From Gammaproteobacteria bacterium (GTDB lineage: Bacteria; Pseudomonadota; Gammaproteobacteria; HK1), in the NCBI GenBank assembly GCA_021773645.1, contig JAJFJU010000002.1, positions 1 to 64,000 of the forward strand: a stretch of DNA of 64,000 bases. The letters are read 5' to 3'. How positions within the stretch are numbered: the stretch's first letter is position 1; every line of letters starts with the position of its first letter. The position numbers and the translations under genes are program-made. This document shows, piece after piece, positions 47,296 through 55,981 of this stretch. A model generated the notes under the pieces. It ran no database searches. It was not told where the DNA came from and saw nothing but the letters and a program-made list of their open reading frames with translations.

Positions 47296-47331
47296 CTACA
47301 TATCCTGTTAGCGGTTGTGGCTCCGACATAA

Positions 47332-48054
47332 TCAGCGTTTTCCAAAGACCTCTTTGAGCAGGCCGGTGACTCGGGCTGCTGGGTCCTGGCGGATTTTCCG
47401 TTCTTCTTCAGCGAGCATGAAAAACAATCCCGATAGCGCCTTATCGGTGACGTACTGATCAAGGTCAAATTTCATTTTGTCGGCGAAAGGAATGCTGTCC
47501 AATTTTCTATTAAGGCTCTGAAACTTACGCGTGGCCCCTACCGTCGACATGGAGTCGTTAATCAAAGGCTTGAGCAATATCGTTAGCTGGGCACTGGTCT
47601 TGTCTTGGAAATAAAGGGTTGCCTCGTTATCGCGGCCATTGAGGATCTTTTTCGCATCGGCAAAGCTCATTTGTCCAATGGCGTCCACGAAGACCGCTTT
47701 TGCCTTGGGCGCGGCGTGCTCGGCGGCGCGATTCATGCTCATCTCAAAGGCGTCGACCTGTGCGCCATAGCCGGCAAGTTTAAATACTTTACGCAGTTTT
47801 TTCACACTGCCCGGCAACGGGATGCGTACTTTTGGATTACCCGCGTAGCCGTTGTTTTTGGACAGCATTTTGACCGCATTGCCGGTGCCAATCTTCAGCG
47901 CCTGTCTGAGGCCATCGATAACTTTGGTATTGCTGGGACTAGCACTAGGCAGAGCTTCCTTGATATTTTTCAGAAAGCCCTCAAAGCCGGCGGTCGCCGG
48001 TAGAGGCTGCAGCATAATGATTAGCCCGGCAAGCAAGACGGCTAGCGTTTTCAT
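47332..48054 (-). CDS. DUF4197 exported protein
   Basis: A 240-residue protein with a Sec signal peptide ([16 protein letters not shown], cleavage near ATAG) and the DUF4197 pattern: [50 protein letters not shown]-like [11 protein letters not shown], and [10 protein letters not shown]-like [14 protein letters not shown]. It is expected in the periplasm; function is unknown. It lies 42 bp upstream of pgm on the same strand. Confidence 0.88.
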   Translation of the reverse strand: MKTLAVLLAGLIIMLQPLPATAGFEGFLKNIKEALPSASPSNTKVIDGLRQALKIGTGNAVKMLSKNNGYAGNPKVRIPLPGSVKKLRKVFKLAGYGAQVDAFEMSMNRAAEHAAPKAKAVFVDAIGQMSFADAKKILNGRDNEATLYFQDKTSAQLTILLKPLINDSMSTVGATRKFQSLNRKLDSIPFADKMKFDLDQYVTDKALSGLFFMLAEEERKIRQDPAARVTGLLKEVFGKR

Positions 48055-48252
48055 CGGATGTTATCCCCCTAAAACAGGGTGCAAGCTTGTCGGAAAATCA
48101 GCCGTAAAACCAGCTATCACACGGTCCTGGCTATTCCGATATACTCCGTCCCTGTTTACACGGGGTCCTTATTCTAAGGTGAGTACGGCACGTCGGTCAT
48201 TGCGACCGGCTTGGTCTTCACCATGACACTATTCTTTAGGAGTGAGCCGGTT

Positions 48253-49038
48253 ATGTTTAGCGTGCGTGAATCCGCCTATGCGGGAAGTTTCTATCCTGAT
48301 GATGCCGAAGAATTGCAGAGCATGGTCAATGGTTTTATTGCAGACGTGGAGCCACAGGTAGAGCGACCGCAGGCGCTGGTGGTACCACACGCGGGCTATG
48401 TTTATTCTGGAGCGATTGCTGGTCAGGCCTATGCGCAGTTGGCGGCCAGGCGCGAGCAAATCCGGCGTGTCATTCTGCTGGGTCCCACCCATCACGTGCC
48501 CTTTGAGGGGCTGGCGCTCACACCCAAGGAGGCCTATACGACCCCGCTGGGTGAGATTCGCATTGATCGGGTCGCCGAGATGAAGATCGAGAAGATGGAG
48601 CCAGTACAATCGCTGGAAATAGTCCATCGTATGGAGCATAGCTTGGAAGTGCAGTTGCCCTTTTTGCAGACTGTGCTGGGAGATTTCCGTCTACTGCCCA
48701 TCGTCGTCGGTAACGAATCTTTTGTGGAAGATGTGGCCGATGTGCTGAACGAACTATGGGACGATGAAGAAAATCTCATCGTGGTGAGCACGGATCTCAG
48801 TCATTTCCATGATTATGATGAGGCCACCAAGATCGACGCGGATACCACTCGCATCATCGAAAACATGTCTGAAGATCTCCAGCCACAGCAGGCCTGTGGT
48901 TGCCGTCCGCTGAACGGCCTGATGATGGTCGCCCAAGAAAGAGGATTGAAGGTGACCACTCTGGCGACCGCTAACTCTGGTGATACCGGCGGCCCCAAGG
49001 ATCGGGTAGTTGGCTATGGTGCCTTTGCCTTTTCCTGA
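48253..49038 (+). CDS. MEMO-family protein (AmmeMemoRadiSam system protein B)
   Basis: A 261-residue protein of the MEMO family. VRESAYAGSFYPDDAEEL, VVPHAGYVYSGAIAGQAY, GPTHHVPFEGLAL, ISTDLSHFHDYD-like STDLSHFHDYDEA and CGCRPLNGLM carry the conserved metal-binding histidines and cysteine. The ATG at 48253 with TAGGAG upstream is preferred over the earlier start. In many bacteria it sits with AMMECR1 and a radical-SAM partner; these are not seen here. The activity is not settled. Confidence 0.9.
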   Translation: MFSVRESAYAGSFYPDDAEELQSMVNGFIADVEPQVERPQALVVPHAGYVYSGAIAGQAYAQLAARREQIRRVILLGPTHHVPFEGLALTPKEAYTTPLGEIRIDRVAEMKIEKMEPVQSLEIVHRMEHSLEVQLPFLQTVLGDFRLLPIVVGNESFVEDVADVLNELWDDEENLIVVSTDLSHFHDYDEATKIDADTTRIIENMSEDLQPQQACGCRPLNGLMMVAQERGLKVTTLATANSGDTGGPKDRVVGYGAFAFS

Positions 49039-49104
49039 GGCCTTCCTAAGGAGGCATTAGCGCCCCCTTCACGTTGAGCACCTAACTCCGGCAGACTTCC
49101 CTTT

Positions 49105-49854
49105 ATGCGAATCAGCCGGATTTATGTTGAGTTTTCCCTGGCAGCGGAGCGTAAGTATCCGCTGCCGACGGAAACCATTCACTATCTGACCCGAGTGTTG
49201 CGTCTCAGGAATGGCGCAAAACTTATACTTTTTGATGGTGGGGGTGATGAGTACCCGGCCACTTTGCACATTAACGGCAAGCGTGATGTGCAGGTTTATA
49301 CCGCTGCCGCACAACACGTACGGCGTGAATCTCCCTTGGAACTAAGCCTGGCGCTGACGGTTTCCCGTGGTGAACGGATGGATTTCTCCGTGCAAAAAGC
49401 GGTGGAACTCGGTGCCCAGCGTATTGTCCCCCTGCTGAGTGAATTTGGTGTGGTGCGCCTCTCCGGTGACCGTGCCCAGCGGCGCCTCAGTCATTGGCAG
49501 AAAATAGCGGTGCATGCCAGCGAACAATGCGGTCGTACGGGTATTACCGAAATTCTCCCGCTCACCCCCCTGTCGGAATATCTACAGACACCCGCCGGTA
49601 ACTACCAGCGTTGGGTGTTGGATCCTGCGGGCAAAGCCCTGAGGGCCTTTAAAGGAAAGACGGTTGCAGCGGCAGAACTTCTGATAGGACCTGAGGGTGG
49701 CTTAAGTGATCGGGAGGTGGAAGAGGCGCGAGCTGCGGATTGGAATACCGTGTCGCTAGGGCCGCGTATCTTGCGTGCAGAGACGGCGGTGGTGGCGGGG
49801 TTGACCGCGCTGCAATTGCTTTATGGGGATCTTGCTACGCCGGTGCAGAATTAG
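49105..49854 (+). CDS. rsmE: 16S rRNA m3U1498 methyltransferase
   Basis: A 249-residue SPOUT enzyme. HYLTRVLRLRNGAKL, FSVQKAVELGAQRIVPLLSE, ASEQCGRTGITEI and LLIGPEGGLSDREVEEA plus LGPRILRAETA form the family signature. It overlaps the convergent chemotaxis-type gene by 4 bp. Confidence 0.95.
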   Translation: MRISRIYVEFSLAAERKYPLPTETIHYLTRVLRLRNGAKLILFDGGGDEYPATLHINGKRDVQVYTAAAQHVRRESPLELSLALTVSRGERMDFSVQKAVELGAQRIVPLLSEFGVVRLSGDRAQRRLSHWQKIAVHASEQCGRTGITEILPLTPLSEYLQTPAGNYQRWVLDPAGKALRAFKGKTVAAAELLIGPEGGLSDREVEEARAADWNTVSLGPRILRAETAVVAGLTALQLLYGDLATPVQN

Positions 49855-50303
49855 ATTCCACTCTGGAAGGATGCCTCCAGACTCTCCAGATCCGGGATCC
49901 ACGCAATTCCATCATCCAGTTTTACCGCTCCCAAGACACAGGGTAGTGGCTGTTTTTGTTCCTTGGTCCAGGAGATTTTTCGTGCCGGAAGTTGCAGGAA
50001 TGTCGGCAGTGCAGAAAGCAGGCAGGCAAAGAACTCGGGCCCGCTTTGTTGATTCAGGGTATGCAATATAGCGATAGGTGGCGTGCTGGTTTCGAGGGTT
50101 GGGTAGTCGGGTGCGATAAGTGGCAGCGTATGACCACGCCAGTGAATATTTCCGGCAAGCCATGCCGGGGCATCATCGCCTGGTTCGATACTTTGATTGG
50201 TGGCTTCATCTAGGGTTTGCACATGGGCGACCAGGGCCGCGGGCACCAGTAGCCTGCCCGTGGCGAGGGGCAGCAGTAGGCAATGTACGCTTCCTTTTTC
50301 CAC
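49851..50303 (-). CDS. CheW-like protein (ChpC type)
   Basis: A 150-residue single-domain CheW-fold protein: a first strand HCLLLPLATGRLLVPAALVA, the GNIHWRGHTLPLI loop typical of CheW and a final hydrophobic strand. It begins at a GTG at 50303, 6 bp after the kinase-like gene, and ends the leftward algZ-algR-cheW-mcp-cheA-like chain. In the Pil-Chp system of Pseudomonas, ChpC holds this position as an extra adaptor. Confidence 0.78.
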   Translation of the reverse strand: MEKGSVHCLLLPLATGRLLVPAALVAHVQTLDEATNQSIEPGDDAPAWLAGNIHWRGHTLPLIAPDYPTLETSTPPIAILHTLNQQSGPEFFACLLSALPTFLQLPARKISWTKEQKQPLPCVLGAVKLDDGIAWIPDLESLEASFQSGI

Positions 50304-50309
50304 CGTGAT

Positions 50310-52736
50310 TTAATGCAGTGAGGGTTGGCTTTTCGAGTCTTCTGCTGTGGTGGTGAGTCGAGGGGGATCCAGAGCCTCCAAATCCAGCACGAAGATCACC
50401 TGTCCCTGTTCACTAATGGTGGAACCGGCGAGCAGCGGCAGGGTGTTTAAAGGGGGGGCGATAGGTTGCACCAGAGCCTGTCTGCGCCCATTGATGCGGT
50501 CCACGAGTATCGCGCGGGGGCCGTTAGGGCCCTCCACCAGCAAGGCTGGCCGAGAGTGGGGGGCCGTGGCGTGGTCGTCATTGGCGGGCACGCCGAGTGC
50601 GTGTCTTAGCTCGACACAACGGTAGCTGCGATCTTGATGGATGTGCTGCAACGGCTGGTGCTCGGCCAATGCCTCCAGCTCTTTGCGGCTAATGCGCGTG
50701 AGCCCTCGGATATCATCCAGGCGGATGGCGTAGGATTCATCCTGTAGCTCAATGAGTAACACCTCGCCAACGCTAGGCTGAGTATCTAGCTTGAGAATAA
50801 CCTGCAATCCACCACCAGGATTAGCCGCAAGCTCAAGGTTGCCACCGAGGAAGCGGGTGGCGCGGGCCGCTTCTACCAGGCCATTTGTGCGTGGAACAAG
50901 GGGGGTTTCATTTGCCATTGCCGGGTGGCTTAGACACTGTAATACGGCCGCGGTGGAGGGGTCGCTTTTAGCTTCTAGCAAGCCGCGCTCAAGCGCCTTG
51001 CGTAATATCTCGGGATGATTCGGAGTGTGGCCATCATCCCAAAGCTGGATACAAAGCCCGGACTTTTCCTGGGCCAGCACCAAGTGCAGGCGTCCGCTCT
51101 TTCCCTTGCCCTTTTGGCTCCGTTCTACGCTGTCTTCTATGCCCTCGGAGATGGCGCTTGCGATGAGAATTTTCAGTAGCTTTTCCAGCGGTTCGAGCAG
51201 GCTACGCTGGAGGTGTACGGTCTCCCCGCGTACCGAGAGTGCAACGGTCTTTGCCGGATGGTTGGCGGCCTGCCTGGCTGCAAATTCCCGTAGCGTGGGG
51301 AGAAGATGGCGGAAGGGCAACATCCGTAGCCTAACCAGTACCTGGTCGAGTTCCGAGCTCAGGTGCTGTTGGTGATCCAACAGGGAGTTTGACTCCCGCT
51401 TCAGATCGAGCAGCTGGTCCTGAGCAGAGCGCAGGGTATCCATGCTGTCACTAAGGGTAGTGCTTAGCCGTCCTCTGGGATCTCGTGATAGTGGTTTGTC
51501 AGCAATAACCTCTGTGTGCGGCTCCATGGGCCCTTCAAGGCGTTCCAACTGGGCCTTGAGGGTCAAGATAGTGCCTTCCATGCGTTTCAGGCCACTATCG
51601 ACAGCACCGCCTTGTTGCTCCATGCGAAATTGCGTTTCCTTTATTTCTCCGGCACGGCTAAAAAGCTGCCGCAGTGCTTCGGCATCCACATAGGGGGGGA
51701 TGCTTTCGGGATCGCTTGAGGAGGCATTCTCCGATTCTGACAGTAGTGGATCCGAGTCAGAAGAGATGCCTTCCATGCGCTGGAGCAGGTCGCGGGCATG
51801 GTCCATATCCGCCTGCAGGTGCTCCGGGATATCCACTTCCTCCGGCACCGGCTTGTCTGATGTGGGGCTCGCTTGCTGCGTCGCCACACCCGCCGTTAGC
51901 GCGTGGTGCAGTGCCCGGGTGCGTGGATTGGAAGCTGCGGTCAGCAGGCAGTAGAACAGCAGATCATGGTGAAGCCTTTGGGTGGTGGGCGAAGGCTTAT
52001 CGGCGAGTGCAGTTCGTATTTCGCCATCTAGCCGAAATAGGGTGCGGCGCAGAGGCGGGGTGGCCTGCAGCTCTCTTCTGGCCAAGGCCATGGCAATGCT
52101 TTGCCCACACCACCATAGCTTGGCTTGTTCTGGCTCAGGGGCGTGTTGTTCGAGCTTACAAAGCACCTGAGCCATTAAGGCGGGATGACGGCGATTGCCG
52201 GGTTCACGCAGCCAACCCGCCAGGCCGCGTTGAAAATAGCCACGCAGCTGCCGAAGTCGGGTCTGTCCTGATTCACCCGCGGGTAGGGCCTTGCCTGCCT
52301 GATGGGGGATCTGGGCCTCCAGCAGTTCTAACAGGGTTTCGTTATGACGTGCCCGTAGCGCTTTTTCCAGCATTGGCGAAAAAGCTGTGGCGTTGCTCTG
52401 AAAAGGGATGTTTTGCTGTATTGCGATCAGGCGTGAGGGCAATACAGCATAGGCGGCCTGGAGATGGTGTAGCCCCTCTGCTTTGGCGGAACCACTACTG
52501 CCGCTCAGCGCCTGGGCGATGTTGGCCATCTCTTCGAGCGTCTCGACGGTCTCGGCATGGGTAGCAATATCTGGCAGTCGGGCCAGGCGCAGCAAGGTGG
52601 CGGCAAAGGCGCGCACTGCTGCGGGCCCTCGCGAGCCGTCCACATAGGCATCCAGCCACTGGCTAGCTTCATCAAGATGCTCTATCCAGATGGGCGGCAA
52701 TTTGGCATGCACCTGCTCATTCATGATGGTTTTCAT
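50310..52736 (-). CDS. CheA/ChpA-like protein with degenerate kinase domain
   Basis: About 808 residues. The N-terminal half is helical, as in ChpA, but lacks a phosphotransfer histidine motif. A dimerization-like helix pair and a kinase-like domain follow (about 480-645), and CheW at the C-terminus (GEVLLIELQDESYAIRLDDI onward). The N-box, normally RNAVDHGIE, reads ASAISEGIE, and the G boxes are lost (DDGHTPNHP; no GxGxG before FLGGNLEL). No receiver domain is present. It is probably not an active kinase. ATG at 52736 has GGGAGG very close; 52763 and 52724 are alternatives. Confidence 0.8.
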   Translation of the reverse strand: MKTIMNEQVHAKLPPIWIEHLDEASQWLDAYVDGSRGPAAVRAFAATLLRLARLPDIATHAETVETLEEMANIAQALSGSSGSAKAEGLHHLQAAYAVLPSRLIAIQQNIPFQSNATAFSPMLEKALRARHNETLLELLEAQIPHQAGKALPAGESGQTRLRQLRGYFQRGLAGWLREPGNRRHPALMAQVLCKLEQHAPEPEQAKLWWCGQSIAMALARRELQATPPLRRTLFRLDGEIRTALADKPSPTTQRLHHDLLFYCLLTAASNPRTRALHHALTAGVATQQASPTSDKPVPEEVDIPEHLQADMDHARDLLQRMEGISSDSDPLLSESENASSSDPESIPPYVDAEALRQLFSRAGEIKETQFRMEQQGGAVDSGLKRMEGTILTLKAQLERLEGPMEPHTEVIADKPLSRDPRGRLSTTLSDSMDTLRSAQDQLLDLKRESNSLLDHQQHLSSELDQVLVRLRMLPFRHLLPTLREFAARQAANHPAKTVALSVRGETVHLQRSLLEPLEKLLKILIASAISEGIEDSVERSQKGKGKSGRLHLVLAQEKSGLCIQLWDDGHTPNHPEILRKALERGLLEAKSDPSTAAVLQCLSHPAMANETPLVPRTNGLVEAARATRFLGGNLELAANPGGGLQVILKLDTQPSVGEVLLIELQDESYAIRLDDIRGLTRISRKELEALAEHQPLQHIHQDRSYRCVELRHALGVPANDDHATAPHSRPALLVEGPNGPRAILVDRINGRRQALVQPIAPPLNTLPLLAGSTISEQGQVIFVLDLEALDPPRLTTTAEDSKSQPSLH

Positions 52737-54678
52737 ACCTCCCTGTACTCTGCTCCTTACCATCTTTCCTGACCGTTACCCCCTTGGGCAGCGTATGTAG
52801 TGCACGCAGACCGGTATGCAATGCGTCTGCCAACTCGGCCACGTTGGCAATCCAGTCAGAAACTTCTAGTACGGCGGTTTCCTCTATGGCCTCTGTGGTC
52901 GGTGTGTTGCTGACCAGGGTGTGATCGGCGGCCTCGGCTGCACGCAACAGATCGGCTGATTGGTTAGCCAGGCTACGCATGCGGCTGCTAAGTGTCTGTA
53001 GAGCATCCATCCGCTGTTCCGTTTGGCGGGAATGGGTGGCCATTTCCTCACGGCTCTGTTGGGTGATTTCCCGGGCTGAAAGCCCGTGCGCCTGCATTTG
53101 TTCCAATTCAGCAATGGCCTTGCGACTACCTTGGTTTAGCTGCCCTACGTAGCTCTGAATATGCTCAATATCCGAGCTTAGTGTGAGCGCTGGCGGCTGC
53201 TCATCCGAGTTGCCGAGTAGGGTCGCGTTAATTGCCAAGATGTTACACGCCTCGGTGAGTTCTCCCATCTCATGCAGCAGCTGCTGCAGTCTTTGTAGCG
53301 GGGCATCCCATTGGGTCAGAGCTGTCTGTGCCTGGGAAAATCCCTTCATGCCATGTTTTAGCACCCTGCTGTCAGTGGCGAGGGACTGTTGCTCAGCATC
53401 TACATCGCTGCGGACCCGGCCAAGGCTTTCACCAAAACTGCGGGCCTCGGCAGCGGTTTGGCGCAGTGTTTGACTGGCCTGATTCAGTTCATTGTGAGTA
53501 TGTTGCTGCTGTTCTCGCTGCTGTCTGCTGAGCGTCAGCAGTTGCTTGCTCGCCTCTTGCGCTGCGATGGCTATGGTGCTTAATTCGCGGGTCTGGGAGG
53601 ATGCCGTCTGGTAGCGTTTGCCGCGTGCCTCCAGTAGTTCATTGATGGCCTCGACGATGTCGCCATAGCGATCATGGCGTAGTGCCATCGGATGATCTGC
53701 AGCCTGTACCAACTCCCTGATGGCCTCGGTAATTTCACCGATAGCGGCACGGGATTGGCGGCGATATTTTTGTAGCCGGGTTGCACGGTTTGCCTGTACC
53801 CGCGCGATGCGGATCAATTCAATGACCAACAATGCCATGGCCAAAAGGGTAATTCCCAGCAGGCTCAGTGCCAGCGGCAGGGAGGCCTCTCGCCGCCGTA
53901 TTTGGGTCTGTCGCTGACCTGCGGTGACCGTGAGCTCGGCGCGTATCAACGAGGTGCCGTGGTTAATCGCCTGGTGGACTTCGCGTAAAGATACGAAAGT
54001 GCCAGCTTGCTGGATAACGCGGCGGAACAGGCTGGCATGTTCCCGCAGCAGCACCGAGAGATCCTCCAATTGATCCTGGGCCATTTCCTTTGTAAAAGCG
54101 CTGAGCTCTTCCAGCAGATCTTCGTTAAGAAGTTGGTGGATAGAGCGACCCAGAGCCACCAGGTTAGCCTCCAGCCCCAAGGCGTTTCCATCCTCACGCA
54201 GGCGGTCTAGGGCGATGCGCATTTGTGCAATGAGGAGTTGGTGCTGCGCAGCCCGTTTTTCCAGCGGCGGATTACTGATCAGCTTTTCCAGTTGCCAACT
54301 GAGCTCGTGCGCCTGTTTCATGGCGAGTTTCAGGGTGGCGATATCGGCCATTAATGAGCGTCTGATGGGGGCTTCGGCGAGCAACATATCGATATCGTCG
54401 CGCAAGTTTCTCCACACCGGTTCCAGCAAATCAGGGCGCTGGCGCTGTAGTGCGGTTTCAAATTTATTCCGCAGCGTAGCGATGGTTTGGAGGGTCGTTG
54501 GCAGGGCGTTATTCGTATCTGCGGTGTGGTTACTGAGGGCTCCCAGCTGTGCTTGCAGGTCGGTGATGCGCCCAAGGATTTCTGCATCTTCTGCCTGGGA
54601 GCGGCTGAGCAGGTAAAAACAGCCGAGGGTCGCAGCGAGAAACCCTAAAAATAATGAGGCTCTGAAACTCAAGCTCAT
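52717..54678 (-). CDS. Methyl-accepting chemotaxis-like receptor (PilJ type), degenerate tip
   Basis: A 653-residue receptor with membrane spans at about 5-22 and 263-288, a helical periplasmic domain of about 235 residues between them, and a long cytoplasmic coiled coil. The hairpin tip that binds CheA and CheW normally reads QTNLLALNAAIEAARAGE; here the equivalent is ACNILAINATLLG followed by an unrelated stretch, so only a trace is left. It overlaps both neighbours (4 bp with cheW, about 20 with the kinase-like gene). The sequence recalls PilJ of the twitching system. Confidence 0.82.
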   Translation of the reverse strand: MSLSFRASLFLGFLAATLGCFYLLSRSQAEDAEILGRITDLQAQLGALSNHTADTNNALPTTLQTIATLRNKFETALQRQRPDLLEPVWRNLRDDIDMLLAEAPIRRSLMADIATLKLAMKQAHELSWQLEKLISNPPLEKRAAQHQLLIAQMRIALDRLREDGNALGLEANLVALGRSIHQLLNEDLLEELSAFTKEMAQDQLEDLSVLLREHASLFRRVIQQAGTFVSLREVHQAINHGTSLIRAELTVTAGQRQTQIRRREASLPLALSLLGITLLAMALLVIELIRIARVQANRATRLQKYRRQSRAAIGEITEAIRELVQAADHPMALRHDRYGDIVEAINELLEARGKRYQTASSQTRELSTIAIAAQEASKQLLTLSRQQREQQQHTHNELNQASQTLRQTAAEARSFGESLGRVRSDVDAEQQSLATDSRVLKHGMKGFSQAQTALTQWDAPLQRLQQLLHEMGELTEACNILAINATLLGNSDEQPPALTLSSDIEHIQSYVGQLNQGSRKAIAELEQMQAHGLSAREITQQSREEMATHSRQTEQRMDALQTLSSRMRSLANQSADLLRAAEAADHTLVSNTPTTEAIEETAVLEVSDWIANVAELADALHTGLRALHTLPKGVTVRKDGKEQSTGRYENHHE

Positions 54679-55220
54679 CCAGCCTTCTCCAGGTGCTCTA
54701 TAGGGGCCAGGCGCTGAAATATCCGTGCCGGGTTTACGATTCCCCAGAGGGTATCATCGCTATGACAACTTCCGTGCAGATAGCCGGCAATTCCTGCGGC
54801 CTGTTTCAGCTCGGGGGGAATGGCTGCACTCGTCTCCTTGGGAAGCACTAAGCCGTAGACCGAATCCACTAACAGTCCGCAGCGCGCTTGCTGGTGCTGG
54901 ATCACCAGCACTCGGATTTCATTTTCAGACCATTGCCTGGGCGTATCACAGAGGATGGCAAAGTCGATGATGGGTAGTGGATAGCCACCTAGTCCGGCAA
55001 CTCCCCACAACCAGGGCGGTGCACCGGGAACGCGGGTAGATAAGGGTGATTGCAATACTTGGGTGGCAGCGATAGCCAACCGGGTATCAGCCAGCTTAAA
55101 GCCCAGAAAACGTCGCGTTTTTTTGCTGTCCGTGGACACCAGTGGCAGGGTGTGCTGGCGTGCCCGTACGCGTGTCTCCATCTCTAATAAGACACTGGCG
55201 GGATCAGTTTCCGGAATCAT
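54675..55220 (-). CDS. CheW-like protein (PilI type)
   Basis: A 181-residue protein with a CheW domain from about residue 38: RRFLGFKLADTRLAIAATQV, PPWLWGVAGLGGYPLPIIDF and CGLLVDSVYGLVLP. PilI of the Pil-Chp system is similar in size and place, just before the receptor gene. ATGA overlaps with algR upstream and the receptor downstream show translational coupling. Confidence 0.82.
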   Translation of the reverse strand: MIPETDPASVLLEMETRVRARQHTLPLVSTDSKKTRRFLGFKLADTRLAIAATQVLQSPLSTRVPGAPPWLWGVAGLGGYPLPIIDFAILCDTPRQWSENEIRVLVIQHQQARCGLLVDSVYGLVLPKETSAAIPPELKQAAGIAGYLHGSCHSDDTLWGIVNPARIFQRLAPIEHLEKAG

Positions 55221-55981
55221 TGAACGTGTGATTCCGATGGTGGCGTGCCCTGGGTGAGGGCCTTTAGGCGGCGTCTGATTGCGGGCAACAGCCGTCGGCT
55301 AACGGCAATGGTGCGGGAGACCCCAATCAGTCTGATTAGCGGTTTGCCATCAGGGCCTTTTTCCAGCCCGCTAACGAAGCTCAGGGCAATCAGGGCATTG
55401 CGATGAACACGCAAAAAATGTTCAGGGAATTCGGCCTCTAGTGCTTGTAGCGAATCTTCCACCGGCAATTCTTTATCGGGTAGGCCAACGCTAACGTATT
55501 TATCCTCGGCACACAGATAACGGATCTCTGAAATCGGAATCAGGTGTAGTTCGCCATGCAGGCTGGTGCTCAGATGGCTGCGGGCATTGCTGCGCATGGT
55601 CTGCAGCTTATCGATGCTGCCCGGATCCAGCTTCGGTACCCGCCCAAGGGCGGCTTGCAGGCGTTCCCGTCGGATTGGTTTAAGCAGATAGTCGATGGCC
55701 TGGGCATCGAAGGCCGCGAGTGCATGGCTATCGTAGGCGGTAGTAAAGATGACTGCTGGCGGGCTAGCCAAGGCGGCTAGGTGGGTGGCGGCTTCCAGGC
55801 CATCCATGGCCGGCATACGGATATCCATCAGCACCACGTCAGGGGCATCCTTTGCCACCGCATTCAGGGCCTCTACGCCATTACTGGCCTGCAGCACCGT
55901 GCTGTCTGGCTGCAGCCTTGCCAGCAAATCAACTAGGCGTTGGCGTGCCGGTGGCTCATCATCAACGACGAGTATTTTCAT
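55217..55981 (-). CDS. algR: AlgR-like LytTR response regulator
   Basis: A 254-residue regulator. The receiver domain begins MKILVVDDEPPARQRL with the phosphoacceptor Asp in VVLMDIRMPAMDG and the Lys in DYLLKP; the C-terminal LytTR DNA-binding domain has IRYLCAEDKYVSV and FLRVHRNALIAL. The ATG at 55981 is chosen and overlaps the algZ stop. AlgR in Pseudomonas controls alginate and type IV pilus genes. Here it also overlaps the following cheW-like gene. Confidence 0.9.
   Translation of the reverse strand: MKILVVDDEPPARQRLVDLLARLQPDSTVLQASNGVEALNAVAKDAPDVVLMDIRMPAMDGLEAATHLAALASPPAVIFTTAYDSHALAAFDAQAIDYLLKPIRRERLQAALGRVPKLDPGSIDKLQTMRSNARSHLSTSLHGELHLIPISEIRYLCAEDKYVSVGLPDKELPVEDSLQALEAEFPEHFLRVHRNALIALSFVSGLEKGPDGKPLIRLIGVSRTIAVSRRLLPAIRRRLKALTQGTPPSESHVQ

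Noticed and set aside
51674-52564. 296-codon open frame on the plus strand
   Set aside because: It is the antisense shadow of the kinase-like gene, with no ribosome site or recognisable protein features.
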